Assembly: GCF_030253575.1 (NCBI RefSeq)
Contig: NC_080557.1
Coordinates: 1,235,001-1,299,000, forward strand
DNA: 64,000 nt
Direction: 5' to 3'
DNA from: Rhododendron vialii
Lineage: Eukaryota > Streptophyta > Magnoliopsida > Ericales > Ericaceae
Shown here: piece after piece, positions 55,501 to 64,000 of the stretch
How the letters are laid out: every line of letters begins with the position of its first letter
Numbering within the stretch: the stretch's first letter is position 1
Translations under genes and position numbers: made by a program
The notes under the pieces: model-generated
What the model was told of the DNA's origin: nothing
Seen by the model: only the letters and a program-made list of their open reading frames with translations
Database searches by the model: none

Positions 55501-58500
55501 CAAATGTTTTTTTATCCAAAATAATTGGGTTAGAAAGTAAATTGAACAAGCTTTGCAACGATTCAAACCATGCGCAAATTAAAGTTCGGGAGTTCCTGTA
55601 TCAAGCTTGTAAAGTTTGACTTGTTTTGGAATTTGGAGGATGTGTCTGGGGCGCATTCAAGTGCGCCTGAGGCGCATTGTATTGTGCCTCAGGAGCAATA
55701 AAGCTTCAAAATAGGTCAAACTTTGAAGGATTGCCCTAGACACTCCCAAACTTTGATTTGCACATAGTTTGAACCATTTAAAAACTTGTTCAAGTTTCTT
55801 TCTAACCCGTGTAGTTTGGATAAAAAAAAACATTTGTATATCAAAAGATAAGACTATTTTACCCTCAATGGTTCAAAAAAATAATCCATTTCGAAAAACG
55901 CTCATATGTCCCTCATTTTAAATCGAATCGAGCCCATTATATATAAATAATTAGAGTTTTTAAAGTAATAAAAGATGGGGCAATCCAACTATAAAAATAT
56001 TTAAATTTTGTTAATGAAAATTGGGTTGAAACAAACAACTAGTAAAATTGTCATGGCGACTAAGGCTAAAACATGTTCTAATCCGTTCCGGAACACGAAA
56101 TAAGTACTTATTTTTTATGAATGTAATTTTAAGCTAAAAAATGATGGATTTATTGAAATCTAAAAATCTTGTTTGAAAGATCTCATTGAGATCTTTAATA
56201 AGGTGCAAAAAAACTCAAAAAATTATTTTTCATTTATATTATTTTTTAGTTTGAAAATGTGAAATAAGTACTTATTTTTTAAGAAGGTGTTCTGGAACGA
56301 GCTCTCATTTTGGTGATCAAATCCTTAGTTCGTAGGTATATCTTCTTTGGTTAAGTGAATTTAAAAAAGTTTATAAATAATTTACACTTCATCGAACCAT
56401 AGGAAAAACTGTTTCGTCATTCAGTGAAAGCGGGGCTTATATAATTTCGAAGCAAAATTTTGGAATTTACGACTACCAACTCAATGTAAAAACTCTTTGA
56501 AACGATTTCTCCAACGCTTCGATGAAATGTAGACGCGCTATGAACTCTTTGAAACACTTAAGCAATGAAAAAATAAGTACGAACTAGTAATTTGATCATC
56601 CAATGAAACCTAGAACGTGTTTTAGTCTTTGTGGCATTGACGATTTTTGTAGTGGTCTTCTTTCTACCCAATTTTCATAAGCAAAATTTGAATTTTTTTA
56701 TGGTTGGATTCCATCATCTCTTTGTACCTCAAAAACTTTATCTGTTGATATATAATGGGTTTTGATCCCATTTAAAGTGAGTGAGAAACGATTGTTTTAC
56801 CGAGACGAATTATTTTTTTGAACCACTAAGCATAAAATGGTCACATCTCTTGATATACAAAAGATTTTTTATCTGAACTGCATGGGTTAGAAAGAAAATT
56901 GAACAAGCTTTTCAACGGTTCAAATCATGCGCAAATTTGGAGTTCGGTAGTGTCCAGGGCAACCCTTCAAAGTTTGACGTCTTTTGAAGCTTTATTGCTC
57001 CTGAGGGGCATTTCTATGCGCCCAGGCGCACATCAAATGCGCCCCAGGCGCATCCTACATTCCAAAAAAGTCAAATTTGCGAGCTTGATACTGACACTCC
57101 TGAAATCCGATTTGCGCGTAGTTTGAACTGTTGAAAAGCTTGTTCAATTTGCTTTCTAACCCAAGTAGTTTGGATAAAAAAAAAATCATTCGTATATCAA
57201 GAGATGTGACCATTTTACCCTCAGTGGGTCAAAAATAATTTATTTCAGTAAAACACTCATATGTCCCTCATTTTTAATCAGATCAAGACCCATTATATAT
57301 CAATAATTAGAGTTTTTAAATTATTAAGATGGTGCAATCCAACCATAAAGAAAAGTTTCATTAATGAAAATTGGGTAGAAAGAACCACTACAAAAATCGT
57401 CAAGGCGATTAAGGCTAAAACATGTTCTAAGTTTCATTCGGTGATCAAATCCATAGTTTGTAGGTATATCTTCATTGGTTAAGAGAATATCAAAGAGTTT
57501 ATAAAGCATTTACGCTTCATCAAATCATAGAAAAAACTGTTTCATCATTCACCGAAAGAGGGACTTAAATAGTTTCGAAGCCAAATTTTTGAAGTCTTTG
57601 AACTCTTTGAAACACTTAAGCAATGAAGATATACATATGAACGAGGGATTTGATTATCAAATGAAACATAGAACGTGTTTTATCCTTAGTTGCCTTGAAA
57701 TTTTTTGTCATGGTTTCTTTCTACCCAATTTTCGTAAACGAAACTTGAATTTTTTTATGATTGTATTCCATCATCTCTTAGTACTTCAAAAACTCTATCC
57801 ATTGATATATAATGGGTCATGATCCGTTTTAAAATGAGGGACATAAGAAAGTTTTACCGAAATAAATTATTTTTTGACCCACTGAGTGTAAAATGGTCAC
57901 ATCTCTTGATATACAAATGATTTTTTATCCAAAATAATTGGGTTAGAAAGTAAATTGAATAAGATTTTCAACGATTCAAACCATGCGCAAATCGGATTTC
58001 GAGAGTTCCTGTATCAAGCTTGCAAAGTTTGACTTGTTTTAGAATGTGGAGGATGCGCCTGGGCGCATTCAAGTGCGCCCGAGGTGCATTGAATTGCGCC
58101 TCAGGAGCAATAAAGCTTCAAAAGAGGTCAAACTTTGAAGGGTTCCCCTGGACACTCCCGAACAACAATTTGCACATAGTTTGAACTATTTAAAAGTTTG
58201 TTCAATTTTCTTTCTAACCCGAGTAGTTTGGAAAAAAAATCATTTGTTTATCAAGAGATATGACTATTTTACCCTCAATGGTTCAAAAAAATAATCCATT
58301 TCGAAAAACGCTCATATGTCCCTCATTTTAAATCGAATCGAGCCCATTATATATAAATAATTAGAGTTTATAAAGTAATTGTAGATGGTGCAACCCAATC
58401 ATAAAAATATTTAATTTTCGTTCATGAAATTGGGTAGAAATAAACAACTAAAAAAATCGTCAAGGCAACAAAGGCTAAAACATGTTCTAAGTTTCATTCG

Positions 58501-59553
58501 TTGATCAAATCCTTAGTTTGTAGGTATTTCTTTGTTGGTTAATTAAGTGAATTTCAAAGAGTCTAAAAATAATTTACACTTCATTGAACCGAAGGAAAAA
58601 CTATTTCGTCATTCGCCGAAAGCAGGGCTTATATAGTTTCGAAGCAAAATTTTAGAAGTTACGACTACCAACACAACGTAAAAACTCTTTGAATTGATTT
58701 CTCCTATGCTTCAATGAAATCTAGGCGCTCTATGAACTCTTGGAAACACTTAAGCAATGATGAAATATGTATGAACTAGTAATTTGATCATCGAATGAAA
58801 CGTAGAACGTGTTTTAGTTTTGGTGGTCTTGACGATTTTTGTAGCGGTCTTCTTTTTACCAAATTTTCTTAAGCAAAACTTGAATTTTTTTTTTTTTGTA
58901 GTTGGATTCCATCATCTCTTTGTACCTCAAAAACTCTATCTGTTGATATATAACGGGTTTTGATCCGATTTAAAGTGAGTGACATACGAGCGTTTTACCG
59001 AAATAGATTATTTTTTTGAACCATTGAGGGTAAAATGGTCACATCTCTTGATATAGAAACGATTTTTTTTATCTAAACTGCTTGGGTTAGAAAGAAAACT
59101 GAACAAGCTTTTCATATGTTCAAACCACGCGCAAATTGGAGTTCGGGAGTGTCCAAGGCAACCCTTCAAAGTTTGACGTCTTTTGAAGCCTTATTGCTCC
59201 TGAGGCGCAATTCTATGCGCCCAGGCGCACTTCAAATGCGGCCCAGGCGCATCCTACATTCCAAAAAAGTCAAACTTTGCGAGCTTGATACAGACACTCC
59301 TGAAATTCGATTTGCGCATGGTTTGAACCGTTGAAAAGCTTGTTCAATTTGCTTTCTAATCCCAGTAGTTTGGATTAAAAAAAATCATCCGTATATTAAG
59401 AGATGTGACCATTTGACCCTCAGTTGGTCAAAAATAATTTATTTCGGTAAAACGCTCATATGTCCCTCATTTTAAATCGGATATAGACCCATTATATATC
59501 AATAATTAGAGTTTTTAAATTATTAAGAGATGGTGCAATCCAACCATAAAGTC
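52595..59553. repeat. Array of six alternating long palindromes (A/B), ~7 kb insertion
   Basis: Six units of about 1.15 kb follow one another. Each has palindrome A (first copy 52595-53040) opening GAAAAATTGGTAGAAAG and closing CTTTCTACCCAATTTTC, arms ~185 bp, and palindrome B (first copy 53041-53738), arms ~330 bp around a GGCGCATT-rich centre. B centres lie near 53375, 54515, 55665, 57020, 58065 and 59215. The central sequence reads alternately forward (GCGCCTGGGGCGCATT) and reverse (GCCCCAGGCGC). The fifth A (57365-57740) has a deletion and the fourth A a MITE. The flanks on either side (52560-52594 and 59554-59745) correspond to one continuous stretch beside gene 6 (48340-48620), so the array is an insertion. 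No frame longer than ~80 codons; none is shared between all units. Confidence 0.8.
56081..56305. mobile_element. Small MITE inside the fourth palindrome A
   Basis: Ends CCGTTCCGGAACAC and, inverted, GTGTTCTGGAACGAG, both followed inwards by AAATAAGTACTTATTT. The other A palindromes run through TGTTCTAAGTTTCATTCGG without it. Target duplication unclear. Confidence 0.6.
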
Positions 59554-59884
59554 AAGTCAATGCTAGCCAATTTTTTTTATTTTTAGTAAACCTATAACTT
59601 CTTTTTTTTATTATCCGGGTGTGCCTGATTTAGATGTATTCAGAAAGGATTTTTTATTTTTTATTGTTAAAATGTTAAAAAAAAAAGATTGACTAAAGCA
59701 GAAAAAAAAAAAAAGCAACTACCTCTACAACTTGTTTTCCTTCAAAAAACTCATCTCGAATAACACAACTATGTTGCCAAAAGGCCTATCGATAGAACTC
59801 AAACATAATATAGTAGCCTACTAAGTTTCAAAGACTACATGAAAAAACCACGAGTCTCTAATCTACTAGGAATAAATTCGATGA
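59554..59884. other. Continuation of gene 7 5' flank beyond the array
   Basis: 59560-59745 matches 48437-48620 beside gene 6. No gene. Confidence 0.6.
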
Positions 59885-59886
59885 TA

Positions 59887-60232
59887 CTCCCTCCGTCCCA
59901 CTTTGTTATACCTTTGTTCCTTTTTGAGATATTCCAAAATAATGTGCTTGTTTCAAAAAAATTCATTTTTGAATATTCATTGTACCATTTACCCATTCAT
60001 TTTCTCTCTCCCATATTCAAGATTTAAACTTGATTTGACATGACAGGACTACTACTCGTGGATGTGGCTCCAATACCATAATTTGGGTTCAATTATTTTT
60101 ATTTTTTTACAAAACTATAATATTTTATCAAAGGGGTAAAATAGTAAAATTGACAAAAAATCAATATAATTATTATGTTTCCTTAAATTTTGGGAAAGTC
60201 AATATAGACAAAACAAATTAGGACAGAGGGAG
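59887..60232. mobile_element. Stowaway MITE with TA target duplication
   Basis: Begins CTCCCTCCGTCCCAC and ends GGACAGAGGGAG (inverted), flanked by TA (59885-59886 and 60233-60234). This is the classic Stowaway terminus (Tc1/mariner group). 346 bp, noncoding. Confidence 0.9.
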
Positions 60233-60234
60233 TA

Positions 60235-61588
60235 GTATATATATCGATGATATATACTATTTGGGTACCGCATCCTTTGATCATTTGTTTGGCACATAAC
60301 ATGACACTTTTACATCACCTGTAGTCAGGGACAGCTATAGAATTTTAATCAAGGGCTAAATGTATTAAATTTATGTTACATTTGAAGATGGGGATGGATT
60401 TTCGATGCTTCCTATGTTTTGTGCTCTCAAATAGAGGAAAACTTGCAATATTTGCTCTTTGATTTTGCAGTTTCTCCTACAACATATCACTGATATAGAG
60501 AAGGCCAGGTCTGGGATATAGAGTTGGACTGGGCTACTAGGTTCTGCCATGGTAAATCCTTCAAAATCCGCTTAGTCAAGATATCCGTTGCAGTAGCTGT
60601 GTAACAAGTATGGATTGAGCGTAAAATTGAATATGAAGCTATCGACCTAAATTAATTATCTGAAAGTGAAGAAAGGACTTGCGGCTTTAAGTTAATTGAA
60701 TGGAACTAGGTTTTCAATTGTAGTTTCGATTATAAGAAAACAACAGTAACTGACCGAAGGAAAGAGACCGAATCCTCCCTATTTTTGGCAGAAGAATGGT
60801 GGATGATCATAGCGTGTTCAACAGTATTGAAACCAATGTGAGGGCTAGAGTCATTTCCTGTAGAAAGTTTCCCAGAGGTGCGCTATACACAAAAGGGGTG
60901 TGGGTTACAGATTATATGTGGGAGTGTTGAGGTCTGCATCAGGTTCTGCGAGGGGTTTGAAATGGAGTGTTACCTGATTCAGGGGAGCTATGTTGTTTTC
61001 TACTTTGCTTGTTGTGAAGGCATATAACATTTCAGAATTCAGTGGCAAAGGAACTCCTCTGTATTGGGGGCATTTTGTTGGCCTTCGATTTTCTTCGTTC
61101 TTGCTGCCGGATTGTTGGAAACCTAACGGGTTGGTTTGGCGGCCAACGCTTGAGACTTGGTGATTTGGTTCCTCCTAGATCTTACGTCGGAAGTCTTGTA
61201 GCTACTATCCATGTGGTTAATTAGTTCATACGAGACTACATCTCAACTTTAATTAAAATACCGGACGACGAGATTAGACCCTTAGAGAAATTAATTGACA
61301 TTATTGAAGTGCTAGAGAAGTAAAAAAGGGAAATAAAGACAGTCACAAAAAATTTTTAATCACCTTAATTAATTAGAGTCAACTTTGAAACTCTTCTCTC
61401 CCTCCCTCTTTAACCACCTGCGTTTTTCTTAACTTCAATGTCTTACTGACAAATTAAATCCAAAATGACACCTCCACTAGCATCTAGTATCTACATATAG
61501 AGAATGTTTCCTCTTCTATAAGGAAAAGCTATAGCCAGTTCTAAACGAACACCTTGTTTGGTTGCCCGTTTTGAGACGAGCCATTTTG
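60235..61588. other. No gene recognised; upstream of copy 8
   Basis: Frame 61042-61224 has no recognisable domain. TATA-like CATATAGAG (~61495) and CTATAAGG (~61516) lie 70-95 bp upstream of the ATG of copy 8 and might be its promoter. Nothing else is supported. Confidence 0.45.
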
Positions 61589-62423
61589 ATGAAAAGTAAA
61601 GCAATAGTAGTTTCGAACAAGCGTTCGAATTTTCTTGATATTTTGATGAAATCTATCAAACTCCTATTCGAAAATCGGAAGCTTATAATTGTCACCATTG
61701 TTACAATTTCGTCCATCCTCCTCCACTCTCTTCTCTTGATTAGCACCATCACCTCTGCGAACCAGATCTTCACTCTCGCTCGCTTCTTTTGCTATCTTGC
61801 TACTAGCGATGGTTTTAGAACCGACCGCAGCACACCACGGGAAGACTTTCATGTCCGCTCTGCCTCTGCGGCTAATTTTTATGCGCTTGGCTTTTGTCTA
61901 CATTTTGTTCGCTATTTTTTCGACCCCTCTAATTGATCTTGTAATAAGCGTTGCTGATCCTTCCCTGGGTTTCGCGGTAATAATCCAAAGTGCCATTTTG
62001 TTTGGTGTTTTAGTATCAGGGTGTGTGTCGCTCTACTTACACGTTGTTTGGTATTTGGCCCTGGATATTTTCGGGGATGAAAGCAGTGGTTCCGAGATTA
62101 CGGCATGGCGGAAAGCTCAAAGCATTGTGAAGGGAAAGAGGCGGATAAGCTGGTTCGCTGTGAATTTTTCCATAGCACTGTTGCGTTTGTTTTTTGTTCA
62201 TCTCTTGAGCGGACGTAATGAATCGAGATTACCAGGCGAGATGATCGTAGGGTTTCTTCTGACTGTTTGTAGTTGTGGGACGGCATTGCTTCAACACTTG
62301 AGCTACATTTTGGCATGTTTCAAGAGGAAGAAGATGAGGCCTGGTGATTATGTTGAATTGGAATGGGGCTTGGCATACTGCAAAATATCCACCACACCAC
62401 TCCTCAGTGAAGACTTTCCATGA
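61589..62423 (+). pseudogene. Diverged copy 8 of the membrane protein family, opposite strand, broken
   Basis: The N-terminal part, from the ATG at 61589 (MKSKAIVVSNKRSNFLDILM), gives FENRKLIIVTIVTISSILLH, matching SKNGKLIATITTISILLN of the array. The frame is lost near 61790-61800 and resumes in another frame (from ~61797 to 62423) with LLAMVLEPTAAHHGK then LPLRLIF, which fits the region after membrane segment 2. The polar loop and most of segment 2 are missing. Downstream, LHVVWYLALDIFGDE, AWRKAQSIVKGKR, LSYILACFKRKK and DYVELEWGLAYCKIS match the corresponding array motifs. Compared with the array it is old, inverted and both deleted and frameshifted. A very short unrecognised intron could be an alternative explanation. 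Confidence 0.65.
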
Positions 62424-62507
62424 GCAGATCTAGTCACTTTGACATCTCTCTTTCCCTTTTTATTCACGCTAATCGTAAATGAGTAGATGCAGAAATAAAA
62501 CTACATG

Positions 62508-62530
62508 CTCCCTCCGTTTCGGGACGGAGG
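62508..62530. mobile_element. Stowaway-type remnant (termini only)
   Basis: CTCCCTCCG and its inverse CGGAGG are separated by only a few bases, like a Stowaway MITE that has lost its interior, or the end of one. Confidence 0.45.
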
Positions 62531-63966
62531 AAAATCAGTGGCTCGCGAGGAACGGAAAGAAACATACTCTCTATTTGAGCTCGAAGTCCTCCAAGGCCCG
62601 TTAGAGCTCTCTAGGAATGGCTTGCTCGATTCCACCTGTTCCAATCCCTGATGCACCTTCAATAAGCCACAATAACCACAAGCATAAAATTGTTTCATGC
62701 GGGAAAAATCTTTAATCCTGCTTTATAACAACAAACTACTGACCATTCGCATTTTCCATTTACTCGACAAATTACTCCTTCGCAAATCAAAATCGTTTCT
62801 CAACAAAGAATGCTCAGAGAGTTCATAATATATCCCAACGAATAATTATGCTGACAATTAAATGACTATTGGTTCAAAAGTAGGAGTAGCTTTATTTCAG
62901 CTACAGATCTCAGCAAGTTCATGATCGAAACAGAATCCACCGCTGTGGAACCAAAAAAAAAAGAAGAAGCATAATTCATAGCTACAGTAAAATTACAAGA
63001 ATCTTGCTTAAGGGACAGCCTTCTCATCACAACTTCTTAATACTCCGAATGCAACTACAAAATGAAGTCAGAATAATGACAATCAGAATAATAACTAGAA
63101 AGATGATAAAGAAGATTAAGATCCTCAAACAAATCGAAGTTCTCAACAGCCTTCATACTCCAATGGTGGATACCCAGAGAGACACATATGGATTTCCCAC
63201 GAAAATTGCAATCTTTCATTCCGTTAACTACAGAAAAGACAGGCCTCTCAAAAAAAAAAAAAACACCTGTGAAATGGATGAAATAACTAATTTTAAAGCT
63301 CGTTAGGTTTTCAAACCAAGCTCAAATAAACCGAAAATCTGCTTGTTCGGAGTATGATCTCGTGATCAACTCGTGGTCTGTTTGATTAAAGATCATTTGA
63401 GGTGGGCTTGCCTTGTAAACAAGCTACAGCTTGAACAATCAACTACTCGGCTCGTTTCTCACCTCCACCAATTGGCAACAAAGTGAAGCTAGCAAGGTAT
63501 TCACCGGTATGGGGTGAAGTCTTGCCGGTGAGTCCGTGACATGAATTCAACCAGTGACAACAGTGAGCTGCGGAGGTATACCAACCAAACAACAAAAGAG
63601 TTGAAATCACTGGTATTCAGGAATCTGGATAATGCTGGGATAAAAAAAACACAACGGCAGCTATTATGTCTTCAAAGCCAATAAAGGCACAATGAACTAA
63701 GAGCCAGTGAGAAATGCTAGAAACTTAAATCTAGACAGCCTTCCTAATTTTTCATAACTCTTTTCTTTGATCTAACACACAATTTCATTTGCCGTATTCG
63801 TAATAGCAGTAACTTAGCTTTACCTTTCATCACTTTTGATGGAGCATAACAAGGTGTAACTACATCTCCTATCTGCATTTTTCACAGCCCCAGGCCCCCA
63901 ACCAGTTCATAACAATCTCCGTAATTTGGGAAAATGACAGCCAAGGACGTGTTTTGATAATTAATA
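62531..63966. other. No gene recognised
   Basis: Only short frames (62501-62698 minus, 63004-63306 plus) without recognisable domains. Confidence 0.4.
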
Positions 63967-64000
63967 CTCCCTCCGTCCCAAAATAATTGTCTGGTCCGCA
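63967..64000. mobile_element. Left end of a Stowaway MITE, cut by window edge
   Basis: TA then CTCCCTCCGTCCCAAAATAA, the conserved Stowaway terminus. Confidence 0.75.

Noticed and set aside
56899-57126. Similar frames at 56899-57126 and 59116-59334
   Set aside because: Same part of palindrome B in two units; not open in the other units.
52595-59553. Array read as centromeric or other head-to-tail satellite, or as CRISPR-like
   Set aside because: Units alternate in orientation and are themselves palindromes of over 400 bp; no short direct repeats with spacers.
61042-61224. 60-codon plus-strand frame upstream of copy 8
   Set aside because: No domain; chance frame in unassigned DNA.
1-64000. 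tRNA and rRNA genes
   Set aside because: No cloverleaf-like segment or rRNA core motif was noticed on reading; the only tRNA-related sequences are retrotransposon primer-binding sites.

Overview
This window looks like nuclear DNA of a flowering plant, probably a eudicot. It is AT-rich, full of GA/TA/CA microsatellites, MITEs, TRIMs and Ty1/copia elements primed by initiator-Met tRNA, and it has plant-type TATA boxes. I cannot name the species. No rRNA, tRNA, CRISPR or prokaryote-like operon was found.

The backbone is a tandem array of one intronless gene family. It encodes multi-pass membrane proteins of about 300-350 residues that begin M[KE]GYEILGFLGILRECIKV and carry a conserved KA-x2-LVKG-[KN]-R loop. 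There are seven copies on the minus strand (4918-5814, 16888-17977, 27918-28970, 35684-36637, 41797-42756, 45418-46377, 49957-50910) and one diverged, broken copy on the plus strand (61589-62423). Copies 1-3 form subfamily A, with a longer C-terminal tail and a shared retroelement 3' end downstream. Copies 4-7 form subfamily B, ending in a VRV tail. Copy 1 is cut short by a stop, copy 2 is frameshifted, copy 8 is deleted and frameshifted, and copies 3-7 are open. The function is unknown; the family resembles uncharacterised plant six-TM membrane proteins.

The flanks are duplicated too. A noncoding block X (about 1.2 kb without insertions) is followed by a copy of the family's own promoter that starts at the start codon but has no coding sequence, and then by the family's 5' flank Y. 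This 'promoter without gene' arrangement occurs three times clearly (7553, 32774, 38939) and once as a remnant (24751). The X/Y/gene-4 unit and the X/Y/gene-5 unit are nearly identical, so the last duplication was recent.

Mobile elements were dated against these paralogous flanks, which often supply the empty site. They are: a copia with identical 175-bp LTRs and a GCCAT target duplication (10316-15513, yet with broken reading frames); an older copia (18103-24290, TATAC duplication) that sits in the promoter of gene copy 2 and lacks most of RT; solo LTRs at 8661-10048 (CACGT) and 16455-16868 (CTRTT); TRIMs at 1-1051 and 26604-26916 (CCTAC); a Harbinger-type MITE with a hAT-type element nested in it (30547-31708); Stowaway MITEs at 59887, 62508 and 63967; and several long palindromic MITEs.

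The most unusual structure is 52595-59553. It is a ~7 kb insertion in the 5' flank of gene 7, built of six ~1.15 kb units in which two different near-palindromes (A, ~450 bp; B, ~690 bp) alternate and the unit orientation appears to flip from one to the next. I see no protein coding in it. On the left, 3354-3454 (minus strand) looks like the first exon of an unrelated plastid-targeted gene whose remaining exons I could not find.
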